Both the position numbers and the translations under genes were made by a program. Of a DNA stretch of 64,000 nucleotides, positions 49,918 to 59,779 are shown piece by piece. Each line of letters opens with the position of its first letter. Within the stretch, counting starts at the first letter, position 1. Source of the stretch: an uncultured Eubacteriales bacterium (lineage in GTDB: Bacteria; Bacillota; Clostridia; Christensenellales; CAG-917); assembly GCA_900544575.1 (NCBI GenBank), contig UQVO01000001.1, forward strand, positions 113,827-177,826, read 5' to 3'. Under the pieces are notes generated by a model that saw only the letters and a program-made list of their open reading frames with translations, did not search any database and had not been told where the DNA came from.

Positions 49918-50352
49918 ATGTTGATGCCCAAACGCGTCAAAAGACGCCGCCAGTTCCGTGGCAGAATGAAAGGCAAAGCCAACAAGGGCAACACCATCGC
50001 ATACGGCGAATACGGCCTTGTGGCTCTCGAACCGGGCTGGATAACCTCCAACCAAATCGAAGCCGCCCGTGTCGCAATGACGAGATACATCCGCAGAGGC
50101 GGCAAGGTGTGGGTGGACATCTTCCCCCACAAGCCCGTCACCAAGAAGCCTGCCGAAACCCGTATGGGCAGCGGTAAAGGTTCCCCCGAGTATTGGGTGG
50201 CTGTCGTCAAGCCCGGCCGCGTTATGTTCGAAATCGCGGGTGTGGACGAAGCAATAGCAAGAGAGGCTCTGCGTCTTGCAATGCACAAACTGCCTGTCAA
50301 GTGCAAGTGCGTTTCCAAGGCGGACCAGGAAGCCGAAGGCGGTGAAGAATGA
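49918..50352 (+). CDS. rplP: 50S ribosomal protein L16
   Basis: 144-aa L16, contacts A-site t[43 protein letters not shown], and [20 protein letters not shown]. Only 2 bp after rpsC; overlaps rpmC by 4 bp. Confidence 0.98.
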   Translation: MLMPKRVKRRRQFRGRMKGKANKGNTIAYGEYGLVALEPGWITSNQIEAARVAMTRYIRRGGKVWVDIFPHKPVTKKPAETRMGSGKGSPEYWVAVVKPGRVMFEIAGVDEAIAREALRLAMHKLPVKCKCVSKADQEAEGGEE

Positions 50353-50570
50353 AATCTAAACAAGTTTTGGAAATGACCGATAAAGAGCTTCAGAACAAGC
50401 TCAACGAGTTGAAGTCGGAGCTGTTTTTCCTCCGCTTCAAGAACGCCACCAATCAGCTGACCAATCCCATGGTGCTGGTGGAGACCAGACGTGACATTGC
50501 GCGCGTCAAGACCGTCATCCGTCAGAGAGAAATCGCCCGCGCCAAGGAAGACGAGAGCAAAAAGGGCTGA
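50349..50570 (+). CDS. rpmC: 50S ribosomal protein L29
   Basis: 73-aa two-helix L29 beside L23. [20 protein letters not shown] and [20 protein letters not shown] are characteristic. Confidence 0.97.
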   Translation: MKSKQVLEMTDKELQNKLNELKSELFFLRFKNATNQLTNPMVLVETRRDIARVKTVIRQREIARAKEDESKKG

Positions 50571-50585
50571 TAAACGGAGGACAAT

Positions 50586-50840
50586 ATGGAAAGAAATCTG
50601 AGAAAAGAAAGAGTAGGCGTGGTTGTCAGCGACAAGATGGACAAGACCGTCGTCGTCGCCATCAACGAGCGCGTGAAACATCCCCTGTATAAGAAGATTG
50701 TCAGCCGTACCAAGAAACTCAAAGCACACGACGAAAACAACGAGTGCGGCATCGGCGACAAAGTGCTTGTGACGGAGACCCGTCCGCTTTCCAAGGAAAA
50801 GTGCTGGCGCGTTGCCGAGATAATCGAAAAGGCGAAATAA
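50586..50840 (+). CDS. rpsQ: 30S ribosomal protein S17
   Basis: 84-aa S17, an early-assembly OB-fold protein. [20 protein letters not shown] and [18 protein letters not shown] are present. GGAGGA ribosome site. Confidence 0.98.
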   Translation: MERNLRKERVGVVVSDKMDKTVVVAINERVKHPLYKKIVSRTKKLKAHDENNECGIGDKVLVTETRPLSKEKCWRVAEIIEKAK

Positions 50841-50850
50841 GGAGGGCAAC

Positions 50851-51219
50851 ATGATACAACCACAAACCAGGCTTAAAGTTGCCGACAACAGCGGCGCCAA
50901 AGAAATCATGTGCATCAGAGTCCTCGGCGGTTCCTTCCGCAGAAGCGGCAACATCGGCGACGTCATCGTGGCGTCCGTCAAGACCGCTATCCCCGGCGGC
51001 AAGGTGAAGAAAGGCGACGTCGTCAAGGCGGTCATCGTGCGCACCCATATGGGCATTCAGCGTGCGGACGGCAGCTACATCAAGTTCGACGACAACGCGG
51101 CAGTCATCATCGACAACCAGAAGCAACCCCAGGGCACCCGTATCTTCGGGCCAATCGCCCGTGAGCTGCGCGACAAGGATTATATGAAGATAATCTCCCT
51201 CGCGCCCGAAGTTCTGTGA
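50851..51219 (+). CDS. rplN: 50S ribosomal protein L14
   Basis: 122-aa L14 at the subunit interface. [20 protein letters not shown] at the start and [20 protein letters not shown] at the end identify it. Confidence 0.98.
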   Translation: MIQPQTRLKVADNSGAKEIMCIRVLGGSFRRSGNIGDVIVASVKTAIPGGKVKKGDVVKAVIVRTHMGIQRADGSYIKFDDNAAVIIDNQKQPQGTRIFGPIARELRDKDYMKIISLAPEVL

Positions 51220-51230
51220 GGAGGCGGAAT

Positions 51231-51635
51231 ATGGCTGAAATGAATGTCAGAAAGGGCGATAACGTGATGGTTATCGCGGGAAAGGATAAAGGCAAGGCGG
51301 GCAAGGTTCTCGCCGTCAAACCCGACACCGGACGCATTTACGTCGAAGGCGTCAATATCGTTTCCAAGAGCAAAAAGCCCCGCAACGCCCAGGACAAGGG
51401 CGGCATCCTCAAACAGGAAGGCTCCATCGACGCAAGCAATGTTATGCACATCTGCGGAGAGTGCGGCGGCGTGGTCCGTGTGCGTCACACCAAGGAAGAG
51501 CAGAACGGCAAGATGAAGTCCGTGCGCGTATGCGCAAAGTGCGGCGCTTCTCTCGACGAGAAGAAGTCCTCCGCAAAGAGGGCAGCCAAGAAAGCGGCAA
51601 AGAAAAAGACCGCCAAGGCAAAGAAAGAAGACTAA
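51231..51635 (+). CDS. rplX: 50S ribosomal protein L24 with basic C-terminal extension
   Basis: 134-aa L24; the usual length is about 103. The KOW motif is in VRKGDNVMVIAGKDKGKAGK, and GGIVRVRH-like CGGVVRVRHTKEEQ follows. The last 30 residues are an extra Lys/Ala tail (AKRAAKKAAKKKTAKAKKED). ATG 51231 is set by GAGGAGG. Confidence 0.96.
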   Translation: MAEMNVRKGDNVMVIAGKDKGKAGKVLAVKPDTGRIYVEGVNIVSKSKKPRNAQDKGGILKQEGSIDASNVMHICGECGGVVRVRHTKEEQNGKMKSVRVCAKCGASLDEKKSSAKRAAKKAAKKKTAKAKKED

Positions 51636-51653
51636 CAATCACGGAGGTTTATC

Positions 51654-52250
51654 GTGGCAGAAAAGAAAAATCAGGTTGCTAAGGCAACTGCAACCGATCA
51701 AAATGCCGAAAGATACAGAATGAGAGCGCTCTACCGCGACGAGGTCGTTCCCGCTCTTGTAAAGCATTTCGGTTACAAGAACATCAACGAAGTTCCCCGT
51801 CTTGATAAGATAGTGCTCAACATGGGCCTCGGTGATTGCAAGGACAACAGCAAATCCTTGCAAATCGCGGTGGAAGAGCTCAAACTCATCGCGGGACAGA
51901 AGCCCGTGGTCACCACCGCCAAGAAGAGCGTTGCGAACTTCAAAGTGAGAGAAGGCATGAACGTCGGCGCCAAGGTCACGCTGCGCGGAGAGAGGATGTA
52001 CGACTTCCTCGACAAATTCATCTCCATCGCGCTGCCCCGCGTGCGCGACTTCCGCGGAGTGCCCGCGAAGTCCTTCGACGGCAGAGGCAACTACGCCCTC
52101 GGCGTTAAGGAACAGCTCATCTTCCCCGAAATCTCTTATGACCAGATTGAGAAGGTGCGCGGTTTCGACATCTGCATCGTCACAACGGCGAAGACCGACG
52201 AGGAAGCCCGCGAGCTTTTGAGACTTCTGGGCATGCCTTTCGCGAAGTAA
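51654..52250 (+). CDS. rplE: 50S ribosomal protein L5 with N-terminal extension
   Basis: 198-aa L5, binds 5S rRNA and P-site tRNA. It starts with GTG at 51654 after ACGGAGG. About 19 residues ([20 protein letters not shown]) precede the normal start of the family. Core landmarks are [40 protein letters not shown] and [20 protein letters not shown]. Confidence 0.96.
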   Translation: MAEKKNQVAKATATDQNAERYRMRALYRDEVVPALVKHFGYKNINEVPRLDKIVLNMGLGDCKDNSKSLQIAVEELKLIAGQKPVVTTAKKSVANFKVREGMNVGAKVTLRGERMYDFLDKFISIALPRVRDFRGVPAKSFDGRGNYALGVKEQLIFPEISYDQIEKVRGFDICIVTTAKTDEEARELLRLLGMPFAK

Positions 52251-52262
52251 GGAGATACGATT

Positions 52263-52448
52263 ATGGCCAAAACTTCAATGATAAACAAGCAGCAAAGACC
52301 CCAGAAGTTCTCGACGCGCGAATACACCCGCTGCCGCATCTGCGGACGTCCGCACGCGGTGTTGAGAAAATACGGCATATGCAGAGTCTGCTTCCGCAAT
52401 CTCGCCTACAAAGGTCAGATACCGGGAGTCAGAAAGGCAAGCTGGTAA
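52263..52448 (+). CDS. rpsZ: 30S ribosomal protein S14, zinc type
   Basis: 61-aa S14 of the C+ form, with two CxxC pairs (CRICGRPH and CRVCFRNL) that bind zinc. This short zinc form is usual in Firmicutes. GGAG ribosome site before ATG 52263. Confidence 0.97.
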   Translation: MAKTSMINKQQRPQKFSTREYTRCRICGRPHAVLRKYGICRVCFRNLAYKGQIPGVRKASW

Positions 52449-52460
52449 GGAGGCAGACAA

Positions 52461-52856
52461 ATGACCGATCCCATTGCAGATATGTTGACAAGAATCAGAA
52501 ATGCCCTGACCGCAAAGCACGACACCGTCACGGTGCCCGCAAGCAAGGTCAAGGTCGCAATAGCGGACATCCTCGTGAAAGAAGGTTACGTCAAGGGCTA
52601 TGAAATAGTCGAGAACGCCGTTCAGAACGACATCCTCATCACCCTGAAATATTCTCCCGTCAAAGGGCAGAAGGTCGTCACCGGTCTGAAAAGAGTGTCC
52701 ACCCCCGGTCTGCGCGTCTACGCCGGCGTGGATAACCTTCCCAAGGTCCTGAACGGAATGGGCATTGCCATTCTGTCCACCTCGAAGGGCATCCTCACGG
52801 ACAAGGAAGCCAAAGCGCAGCACATTGGCGGCGAAGTGCTCGCCTATGTGTGGTAA
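52461..52856 (+). CDS. rpsH: 30S ribosomal protein S8
   Basis: 131-aa S8, binds 16S rRNA helix 21 and regulates spc operons in some bacteria. [20 protein letters not shown] and [18 protein letters not shown] are typical. Confidence 0.98.
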   Translation: MTDPIADMLTRIRNALTAKHDTVTVPASKVKVAIADILVKEGYVKGYEIVENAVQNDILITLKYSPVKGQKVVTGLKRVSTPGLRVYAGVDNLPKVLNGMGIAILSTSKGILTDKEAKAQHIGGEVLAYVW

Positions 52857-52867
52857 GGAGGTGCGTT

Positions 52868-53407
52868 ATGTCTCGTATAGGTAGAGCACCCATCGCGTTG
52901 CCCGCAGGCGTCACCTTCGACAACACGGACAACCTCATCACCGTCAAAGGACCTCTCGGCACGCTCACCCAGAAGGTTGACCCTTCCATCGACGTCGTGC
53001 TCGAAGACGGTCACATCCTCGTCAAGCGTCACAGCGACGACAAGGACCACCGTGCGCTTCACGGCCTTTACCGTGCGCTCATCCACAATATGGTCACGGG
53101 CGTGACGAAGGGTTTCGAGAAGAATCTCGTGGTCGCCGGCGTCGGCTACAAAGTCACCGCGACGGCTGACAAGCTCACGATGAACATCGGCTTCTCCCAC
53201 CCCGTCGAAATCGACGCTCCCGAAGGCATCACGTTCGCCATGGCGGGTCCTCTGGAAATCGTGGTCAAGGGCATCGACCGTCAGAAGGTCGGTCAGGCTG
53301 CCGCCATCATCAAAGCGGCGAAGCCCGTCGAACCCTATCACGGCTACGGCATCCATTACAAGGACGAGGTCGTCATCCGCAAGGAAGGCAAGACCGCCGG
53401 TAAATAA
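52868..53407 (+). CDS. rplF: 50S ribosomal protein L6
   Basis: 179-aa L6. MSRIGRAPIALPAGVTF at the start and QAAAIIKAAKPVEPYHGYGI near the end. ATG 52868 follows AAGGAGG; an upstream in-frame GTG-type start lies within rpsH. Confidence 0.98.
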   Translation: MSRIGRAPIALPAGVTFDNTDNLITVKGPLGTLTQKVDPSIDVVLEDGHILVKRHSDDKDHRALHGLYRALIHNMVTGVTKGFEKNLVVAGVGYKVTATADKLTMNIGFSHPVEIDAPEGITFAMAGPLEIVVKGIDRQKVGQAAAIIKAAKPVEPYHGYGIHYKDEVVIRKEGKTAGK

Positions 53408-53417
53408 GAGGTGAAGT

Positions 53418-53786
53418 ATGATTAATAAGAAAGATAAAAATGCGGACAGACTCGTCCGTCACGCCAGAGTGAGAAAGAAGGTTTCCGGCACGGCAGAGCG
53501 TCCCCGCCTCAACGTGTACAGAAGCACCAACCACATCTATGCCCAGATTATAGACGACGTCAAGGGAGTTACGCTGTGCGCTGCGTCCACGCTCGAAAAA
53601 GCGGTGGCGGCGAAGGTTGCGGACCTCACCAAGACGGAAGCGGCGAAAGTTGTCGGCGCGGCGGTTGCCGAAAAGGCACTCGCACTCGGCATCAAGGAAG
53701 TGGTGTTTGACAGAGGCGGCTACGTCTACACGGGCAGAGTTGCGGCTCTTGCCGCGGGCGCCAGAGAAGCCGGGCTGGAATTCTAG
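53418..53786 (+). CDS. rplR: 50S ribosomal protein L18
   Basis: 122-aa L18, 5S rRNA binder. [35 protein letters not shown] and [20 protein letters not shown] are diagnostic. Confidence 0.98.
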   Translation: MINKKDKNADRLVRHARVRKKVSGTAERPRLNVYRSTNHIYAQIIDDVKGVTLCAASTLEKAVAAKVADLTKTEAAKVVGAAVAEKALALGIKEVVFDRGGYVYTGRVAALAAGAREAGLEF

Positions 53787-53794
53787 GAGGAGTT

Positions 53795-54310
53795 ATGGCA
53801 GAACGCGACAATAGAAGAAACGACAGAAACAGAGAAGAGAGCGACGGTCTCACCAAAAAGCTCATCGCGGTCAACCGTGTCACCAAGGTTGTCAAGGGCG
53901 GCAGAAACATGCGTTTCAGCGCGCTGGTCGTCGTCGGCGACGAGAACGGCAAAGTCGGGCTCGGTATGGGCAAGGCGGCGGAAGTTCCCGAAGCCATCGA
54001 GAAGGCGACGCAGCTTGCAAAACGCAGTATGCACACCATCGCGCTCAAAGACACCACCATTCCTCACCAGACCATCGGCAAGTTCGGACGCGGTCAGGTC
54101 ATCCTGCTTCCCGCCGAACCCGGTACCGGCGTCATCGCGGGCGGTCCCGTGCGTGCGGTCCTCGAAGTTTCCGGCATAAAGGACATCAGGACCAAGTCCA
54201 TCGGCTCCAACAACCCCATCAACTGCGCGAAAGCCACTCTGGACGGTCTTTGCTCGCTGAGAAGCGCAGAGCAGATTGCTCAGCTCCGCGGCGTCGACGT
54301 CGAGGGCTAA
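53795..54310 (+). CDS. rpsE: 30S ribosomal protein S5
   Basis: 171-aa S5, decoding accuracy. [40 protein letters not shown] and [20 protein letters not shown] are the family landmarks. Confidence 0.98.
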   Translation: MAERDNRRNDRNREESDGLTKKLIAVNRVTKVVKGGRNMRFSALVVVGDENGKVGLGMGKAAEVPEAIEKATQLAKRSMHTIALKDTTIPHQTIGKFGRGQVILLPAEPGTGVIAGGPVRAVLEVSGIKDIRTKSIGSNNPINCAKATLDGLCSLRSAEQIAQLRGVDVEG

Positions 54311-54320
54311 GGAGGCAAGT

Positions 54321-54530
54321 ATGGCAGCAGCTAAAAAGAAAACCGAAGAAGTAAAGATGATCAAGGTCACCCTCGTCAAGAGCACCATCGCCTGCCTGAA
54401 AAACCAGAAGGCGAACGTGGAAGCGCTCGGTCTGCACAAAGTGGGCAGCTCCAACACCTTCCGCGACGATGCGGTGGTCAGAGGTATGATAAAGAAAGTT
54501 TCTCACCTTGTTAAGGTCGAGGAAATCTGA
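54321..54530 (+). CDS. rpmD: 50S ribosomal protein L30
   Basis: 69-aa L30; an extra 12-residue Ala/Lys start (MAAAKKKTEEVK) precedes MIKVTLVKSTIACLKNQKAN, where the family usually begins. The ATG at 54321 has GGAGG at normal distance, so the longer start is kept. Confidence 0.95.
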   Translation: MAAAKKKTEEVKMIKVTLVKSTIACLKNQKANVEALGLHKVGSSNTFRDDAVVRGMIKKVSHLVKVEEI

Positions 54531-54540
54531 CGGAGGAACT

Positions 54541-54990
54541 ATGAACATTCACGAACTGAAAGGCGCCGAAGGCGCAAAGACAGCCTCCAAACGCGTCGGC
54601 CGCGGCATCGGCAGCGGCACCGGCAAGACTTCCACCCGCGGTCACAAGGGACAGTGGGCGAGAAGCGGCGGCGGCGTGCGCCCCAACTTCGAGGGCGGAC
54701 AGATGCCCCTGACGCGCAGGATTCCCAAGAAAGGGTTCAATAACAAGAGATTCGCACACGTTTACAACATCGTCAACGTCGAAGTGTTCAACCGCTTCGA
54801 GGACGGCGCGGTCGTAGGCATAGACCAACTCGTTGCAGCCGGTATCGTAAAGGTCGTCGAACCGTACGGTCTTAAAGTGCTGGGCGACGGCTCTCTGGAA
54901 AAGAAAGTCACCGTTCAGGCGCAGAAATTTACCGGTTCCGCCATTGAAAAAATCGAGAAGGCAGGCGGCAAAGCAGAGGTAGTCGAATAA
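54541..54990 (+). CDS. rplO: 50S ribosomal protein L15
   Basis: 149-aa L15. GRGIGSGTGKTSTRGHKGQW, and FEGGQMPLTRRIPKKGF. ATG 54541 follows GGAGG; its stop shares one base with the secY start. Confidence 0.98.
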   Translation: MNIHELKGAEGAKTASKRVGRGIGSGTGKTSTRGHKGQWARSGGGVRPNFEGGQMPLTRRIPKKGFNNKRFAHVYNIVNVEVFNRFEDGAVVGIDQLVAAGIVKVVEPYGLKVLGDGSLEKKVTVQAQKFTGSAIEKIEKAGGKAEVVE

Positions 54991-56291
54991 TGTTGGAGAC
55001 ATTGAAAAACGCGTTGATGACCAAGGAGATTCGCGTCAAGATATTCCTGACGCTGGCTCTCCTTTTGGTGTATAGAATAGGGTGCTACATCCCCGTCCCC
55101 GGTCTTGACTCCGGAGCAATCGGAGACCTTTTCAAGGACGGCTTTCTCAACATACTGACCTCCCTTTCGGGCGGCTCGTTGCAGAACGCAACACTGTTCT
55201 CCCTCGGCATACTGCCCTTTATCAACGCGTTTATCATAATGCAGCTTCTCACGCTGGTCATCCCCAAGCTCGAGAAACTCTCCAAGGAAGGGGATGCCGG
55301 CAGACGCAAGATTACGCAGATAACCCGTTACCTCGCGCTCGCACTCGCTGCGGTGCAGGGCATCGGTATCGTAGTCGGCTGGCGTGAAGCGGTCGTCAGC
55401 GTCTTCCCGTTCGAAGCGGGCTGGGACGTGCCTTACCTCTCCATGGCAAGCATCATCATCATACTGATGGCGGGCAGCACCATGGTTATGTGGCTCGGCG
55501 AACGCATCACCGAATACGGCATCGGCAACGGCTCTTCGCTCATCATTTTCGTCGGCATCATCTCGCAGGCGGGCGCCACGATGGGCAATGCGCTGAAAAC
55601 CGTCGGCGACAACTGGACTTACATCTGGAACATCATCGGCTTCATCCTCATCGTGTTCGCGATTTTCGCGGTCATCGTCTTTGTGGACCTCGCGGAACGC
55701 AGAGTCACGGTGCAGTACTCGAAGCAGATAAAGGGCAACAAGATGTACGGCGGTCAGACCACCTACATCCCCATCAGAGTGAACGGCAGCGGCGTTATGC
55801 CCATCATCTTCGCCTCTTCGCTCCTGATGTTCCCGCAGATGATAATGGCGCTCTTTGCGCCCAACAGCGAAGCGTACGCGTGGTACTCGCAGTATATGGG
55901 CTCCGGCACCGCCGTGTATTACGTCCTGCTCGCACTCTTCATTCTGTTCTTCTCGTATTTCTACGCGCAGATACAGTTCAATCCCGAAGACGTGAGCAAG
56001 AACATCCAACAGTACGGCGGGTTCATCCCCGGCATCCGCGCGGGCAAACCCACGAGCGATTTCCTGAAAAAGATAAGCAACAGAATCACGCTGTTCGGAG
56101 CGATATTCCTGATGTTCATAGCGCTGGTCCCGACCTTTATCTTTATGGCTCTCGACCAGAGCGGAATACTCGGCTTCAACAGTGCGTTCTCCGCAACGGG
56201 ATTGCTCATCGTCGTGTCCGTGGCGCTGGAACTCAACAAGCAGCTCGAATCGCAGATAATGATGAAGCACTACAAAGGCTTCTTGAAGTGA
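54990..56291 (+). CDS. secY: Preprotein translocase channel subunit SecY
   Basis: 433-aa SecY, ten TM helices, the protein-conducting channel. Start MLETLKNALMTKEIRVKIFL; plug region GLDSGAIGDLF; TM4-TM5 WLGERITEYGIGNGSSLIIF; loop QIQFNPEDVSKNIQQYGGFI and PGIRAGKPTSDFLKK. Its start overlaps the rplO stop by one base. adk and map follow as in most Firmicutes. Confidence 0.97.
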   Translation: MLETLKNALMTKEIRVKIFLTLALLLVYRIGCYIPVPGLDSGAIGDLFKDGFLNILTSLSGGSLQNATLFSLGILPFINAFIIMQLLTLVIPKLEKLSKEGDAGRRKITQITRYLALALAAVQGIGIVVGWREAVVSVFPFEAGWDVPYLSMASIIIILMAGSTMVMWLGERITEYGIGNGSSLIIFVGIISQAGATMGNALKTVGDNWTYIWNIIGFILIVFAIFAVIVFVDLAERRVTVQYSKQIKGNKMYGGQTTYIPIRVNGSGVMPIIFASSLLMFPQMIMALFAPNSEAYAWYSQYMGSGTAVYYVLLALFILFFSYFYAQIQFNPEDVSKNIQQYGGFIPGIRAGKPTSDFLKKISNRITLFGAIFLMFIALVPTFIFMALDQSGILGFNSAFSATGLLIVVSVALELNKQLESQIMMKHYKGFLK

Positions 56292-56298
56292 GGCAGGT

Positions 56299-56922
56299 AT
56301 GAAAAACATCGTTATGCTGGGAGCGCCCGGAGCGGGCAAAGGCACGCAGTCGGCGCTGATAGCGAAAGAGTACGGCATTCCGCACATTTCGACGGGCGAT
56401 ATACTCAGACGCAACATCAAAGAGGGCACGGAGCTGGGCAAACTCGCCAAGTCCTACATCGATGCGGGCGCACTCGTCCCCGACGACGTCGTCATCGGCA
56501 TAGTGGCGGACAGACTCTCCGAAGCGGACGCGCAGAACGGTTACGTTCTCGACGGGTTCCCCCGCACGATAGCGCAGGCGGAAGCCCTCGACAAAGTTGC
56601 GAAGATAGACGTCGCCATCAACATCGTTGTCGGTTTCGACGTCATAGTGAACAGACTTTCGGGCAGGCGCGTCTGCGTATGCGGCGCGACCTACCACACT
56701 TCCTCTCTCGGCGGCAGGGACACCTGCGCCGAGTGCGGAAAGAAGCTCTTCATCCGCGACGACGACAAGCCCGAAACCGTGAAGGCAAGGCTGGAAACTT
56801 ACGAAAAACAGACCGCGCCCCTCATCGGATATTATCAGAATAAGGGCATCCTCGTCGACGTGGACGCGACGGGCACGATAGAACAGGACTTCGAGAAGAT
56901 AAAGAAGGTGCTGAATGATTAA
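56299..56922 (+). CDS. adk: Adenylate kinase
   Basis: 207-aa long-form adenylate kinase. P-loop GAPGAGKGTQS (7-17), NMP-binding ISTGDILRRN, DGFPRTIAQAE, and a LID with cysteines for zinc. The first cysteine pair reads RRVCVCGATYH (CxC), one residue shorter than the usual CxxC; the second is CAECGKK. It overlaps map by 8 bp. Confidence 0.96.
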   Translation: MKNIVMLGAPGAGKGTQSALIAKEYGIPHISTGDILRRNIKEGTELGKLAKSYIDAGALVPDDVVIGIVADRLSEADAQNGYVLDGFPRTIAQAEALDKVAKIDVAINIVVGFDVIVNRLSGRRVCVCGATYHTSSLGGRDTCAECGKKLFIRDDDKPETVKARLETYEKQTAPLIGYYQNKGILVDVDATGTIEQDFEKIKKVLND

Positions 56923-57658
56923 TCTCAAAAGTTCCGCCGAAATCGGACTGATGAGAAAGTCGGGACAGGTGCTCAGGGACCTCCTGCTGTACCTCGAAGA
57001 AAAGGTCCGTCCCGGCATAAGCACCAAGAAACTCGACGAGTTCGCATACGACTACATCAAGCGGCACGGCGGCACGCCGTCCTTCCTCGGATACGGCGGC
57101 TTTCCCGCTTCGATATGCACCTCGGTCGACGAGGTGGTCGTGCACGGCATTCCCGGCCACAAAAGGCTGGAAGAGGGAATGATTGTGGGCATAGACGCGG
57201 GCGTTGTGCTGAACGGATGGCAGTCGGACGCGGCGAGGACTTTCTTCGTCGGCGAAGTGAGTGAGGAAAAGCGCAGGCTGGTGCAGACCACACGCGAGAG
57301 CTTTTTCGAAGGAGTGAAACACTTCGTCGAGGGCGGAAGGCTGGGGGACATCTCCCACGCCATACAGGTCTATAACGAAGAGCGCGGCTACGGCGTAGTG
57401 CGCGACCTCGTGGGACACGGCATAGGCAGAAAGATGCACGAAGACCCGCAGGTGCCGAATTTCGGCGTTGCGGGACACGGCGTCAGGCTGCAAAAGGGGC
57501 TTGTGCTTGCGATAGAACCTATGGTCAATGCGGGCACCTGGCGCGTGGAAACGCTGGACGACGGCTGGACTTGCGTGACGCTGGACGGAAAGCCCTCCGC
57601 GCACTACGAGAACACGGTGGCGCTCACCGAAAACGGAACGGAGATATTGACGCTTTGA
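56915..57658 (+). CDS. map: Methionine aminopeptidase type I
   Basis: 247-aa enzyme that removes initiator methionine. Metal ligands: VGIDAGVVLNGWQSDAARTF (two Asp), GHGIGRKMHEDP (His), GLVLAIEPM (Glu), and ALTENGTEIL (Glu) at the end. Short type Ia without the N-terminal zinc domain. It overlaps adk by 8 bp and shares one base with the next gene. Confidence 0.97.
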   Translation: MINLKSSAEIGLMRKSGQVLRDLLLYLEEKVRPGISTKKLDEFAYDYIKRHGGTPSFLGYGGFPASICTSVDEVVVHGIPGHKRLEEGMIVGIDAGVVLNGWQSDAARTFFVGEVSEEKRRLVQTTRESFFEGVKHFVEGGRLGDISHAIQVYNEERGYGVVRDLVGHGIGRKMHEDPQVPNFGVAGHGVRLQKGLVLAIEPMVNAGTWRVETLDDGWTCVTLDGKPSAHYENTVALTENGTEILTL

Positions 57659-57924
57659 TGAAACCGGGTGACGTGGTTTATTCCAAGTCGGGCCGCGACA
57701 GCGGAAGATATTTCGCGGTGGTTGCGACGGAAGGCGAAAATTATGTCAGGATAGCCGACGGCGACGTCCGGCGTCTGAAAAACGCCAAGCGCAAGAACGT
57801 CAGACATCTCCGCGAAACGGGGGACAGGCTGGAACGCATAGCGGAAAAGCTCGCCGCGGGAGCGCAGGTGTTCGACACCGAGCTGTACAGCGCGCTCAAA
57901 CTCTACGACAAAAACAGAACCTAA
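57658..57924 (+). CDS. KOW-domain RNA-binding protein
   Basis: 88-aa protein: [20 protein letters not shown] matches a KOW/L14e-like RNA-binding start, [20 protein letters not shown] is the basic part, and a helical tail follows. In Clostridia such genes often sit between map and infA. The start codon overlaps the map stop by one base. Function unproven. Confidence 0.88.
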   Translation: MKPGDVVYSKSGRDSGRYFAVVATEGENYVRIADGDVRRLKNAKRKNVRHLRETGDRLERIAEKLAAGAQVFDTELYSALKLYDKNRT

Positions 57925-57932
57925 GGAGTGTT

Positions 57933-58151
57933 ATGTCGAAAATAGACGTTATCGAAACGGAAGGTCAAGTTATCGAAGTTCTGCCCAAGACACAGTTCAA
58001 GGTGCAGCTCACCAACGGTCATGTCATACTGGCATACCTCGGAGGAAAACTCCGCATCAACAACATCAGAATTCTGGAAGGCGACAGAGTCAAGATAGAG
58101 ATGTCGCCGTACGACCTGACCAAGGGCAGGATTATTTACAGAAACAAATAG
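57933..58151 (+). CDS. infA: Translation initiation factor IF-1
   Basis: 72-aa OB-fold IF-1, blocks the A site during initiation. [40 protein letters not shown] and [18 protein letters not shown] are typical. Confidence 0.98.
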   Translation: MSKIDVIETEGQVIEVLPKTQFKVQLTNGHVILAYLGGKLRINNIRILEGDRVKIEMSPYDLTKGRIIYRNK

Positions 58152-58160
58152 GAGGTTCTT

Positions 58161-58277
58161 ATGAAAGTCAGACCCAGCGTCAAGCCCATGTGCGACAAGT
58201 GCAAGGTCATCAAGAGAAACGGCAAAGTCATGGTGATTTGCCCCAAGTACCCCAACCACAAGCAGCGTCAAGGTTGA
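58161..58277 (+). CDS. rpmJ: 50S ribosomal protein L36
   Basis: 38-aa L36: [20 protein letters not shown] then [18 protein letters not shown]. The Cys/Cys/Cys/His set is the zinc-binding form. AGGAGGT precedes ATG 58161. It is too short for usual frame-length cutoffs but unmistakable. Confidence 0.97.
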   Translation: MKVRPSVKPMCDKCKVIKRNGKVMVICPKYPNHKQRQG

Positions 58278-58375
58278 AAGCAAGAAAGCGCAGAGCGGCT
58301 GGCCGCGCTCATTCCTTTAAGTGCGGCTTTCTGCGCGTAGCACATATATACACGTTAATTTTTTGGAGGTAAGAA

Positions 58376-58750
58376 ATGGCAAGAATAGCCGGCGTGGATC
58401 TTCCGCGCGAAAAGAGAGTGGAGATAGGGCTTACCTACATCTACGGCATCGGCCGTCCCACCGCTAACAAGATTCTTGAAGAGACGGGCATCGACCCCGA
58501 CATAAGAGTCAAGGACCTTACCGAGGCGCAGGTCAGCTTAATCCGCGATTACATCGAAAAAAATCTTCATGTCGAGGGCGACCTCAAAAGGGAAGTCGGG
58601 CTCAACATCAAGCGTCTTATGGAAATCGGCTGTTACAGGGGTATCCGTCACAGAAAGGGTCTCCCCGTCCGCGGTCAGAGCACCAAACAGAACGCCCGTA
58701 CGAGAAAGGGTCCCAAACGTACCGTCGGCCGCAAGAAGAAAGGCAAATAA
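58376..58750 (+). CDS. rpsM: 30S ribosomal protein S13
   Basis: 124-aa S13 in the 30S head. [20 protein letters not shown], and [20 protein letters not shown]. It starts the alpha-operon part after a 98-bp gap with a possible GCGCAGA/TCTGCGC stem, the only sizeable gap in the cluster. Confidence 0.98.
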   Translation: MARIAGVDLPREKRVEIGLTYIYGIGRPTANKILEETGIDPDIRVKDLTEAQVSLIRDYIEKNLHVEGDLKREVGLNIKRLMEIGCYRGIRHRKGLPVRGQSTKQNARTRKGPKRTVGRKKKGK

Positions 58751-58764
58751 CGGAGGCGTGAACA

Positions 58765-59151
58765 ATGGCAGGTAAGAAGATTAAGAAAAGAAAGGATATC
58801 AAACGCGTAGAGAGAGGTCAGGCTCACATCCACGCGTCGTTCAACAACACCATCGTCACCATCACCGACATGAACGGCAACGCAGTGTCGTGGTCCTCTT
58901 CCGGCAAGCTCAAACTCAGAGGCTCCCGTAAGGCGACCCCCTTCGCCGCGCAGATGGTCAGCGAAGACGCCGCCAAGGTCGCGTACGACCAGGGTATGAG
59001 AACGGTGGAAGTCTACGTCAAGGGTCCCGGTCAGGGCAGAGAGTCCGCAATCCGCGCACTCGGCAACGTGGGTCTTGAAGTCACGCTCATTCAAGACGTG
59101 TCCCCCATCCCCCACAACGGCTGCCGTCCCCCCAAGCGCAGAAGATTATAG
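58765..59151 (+). CDS. rpsK: 30S ribosomal protein S11
   Basis: 128-aa S11 on the platform. [40 protein letters not shown] and [13 protein letters not shown] at the end. Confidence 0.98.
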   Translation: MAGKKIKKRKDIKRVERGQAHIHASFNNTIVTITDMNGNAVSWSSSGKLKLRGSRKATPFAAQMVSEDAAKVAYDQGMRTVEVYVKGPGQGRESAIRALGNVGLEVTLIQDVSPIPHNGCRPPKRRRL

Positions 59152-59165
59152 GAGGATGAGTTTTT

Positions 59166-59759
59166 ATGGCTAAATATACCGGTCCCGTTATGAAGAAGTG
59201 CAGAGCGCTGGGCATCAATCCCCAGGACCTCGGCATCTCCCGCAAATCGTCCAAGCAGGTCAAGTTCCGCAGGAGAAAGCAGAGCGACTACGCGCTCCAG
59301 CTCAAAGAAAAACAGAAAGTCAAGTTCGTCTACGGCGTGCTCGAAAAGCAGTTCAGAAGCTATTACGAGAAGGCGTCCAAGATGCGCGGCGTCACGGGTG
59401 AAAATATGCTTGTGCTGCTCGAACGCAGACTGGACAACGTCGTCTACCGTCTCGGCCTCGGCAAGACCCGCGCCATGGCGCGTCAGCTTGTCAACCACGG
59501 TCACATCACCGTCAACGGCAAGAGAGTGGACATCCCCTCCTATCTCGTGGAAGCGGGCGACGTCATCGCCGTCAAGGAAAACAAGAAGAACCTCCCCATC
59601 TGGCAGGCGGCAAAGGAAGTCAAGAACCTGTCCATCGTCAAATGGCTGGAATGGGACAATGCAAATCTGACGGGCAAAGTGCTCGCGCTCCCGGAACGTG
59701 CGGACATCACCGACGTCGAAATCAAGGAACACCTCATCATCGAGTTGTATTCCAAGTAA
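59166..59759 (+). CDS. rpsD: 30S ribosomal protein S4
   Basis: 197-aa S4, primary 16S binder and translational repressor of alpha operons. YTGPVMKKCRALGINPQDLG start and the S4 domain RLDNVVYRLGLGKTRAMARQ with LVNHGHITVNGKRVDIPSYL. The N-terminal zinc cysteines are absent. Confidence 0.98.
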   Translation: MAKYTGPVMKKCRALGINPQDLGISRKSSKQVKFRRRKQSDYALQLKEKQKVKFVYGVLEKQFRSYYEKASKMRGVTGENMLVLLERRLDNVVYRLGLGKTRAMARQLVNHGHITVNGKRVDIPSYLVEAGDVIAVKENKKNLPIWQAAKEVKNLSIVKWLEWDNANLTGKVLALPERADITDVEIKEHLIIELYSK

Positions 59760-59779
59760 GCCGTTAGGAGGAAACAGTT

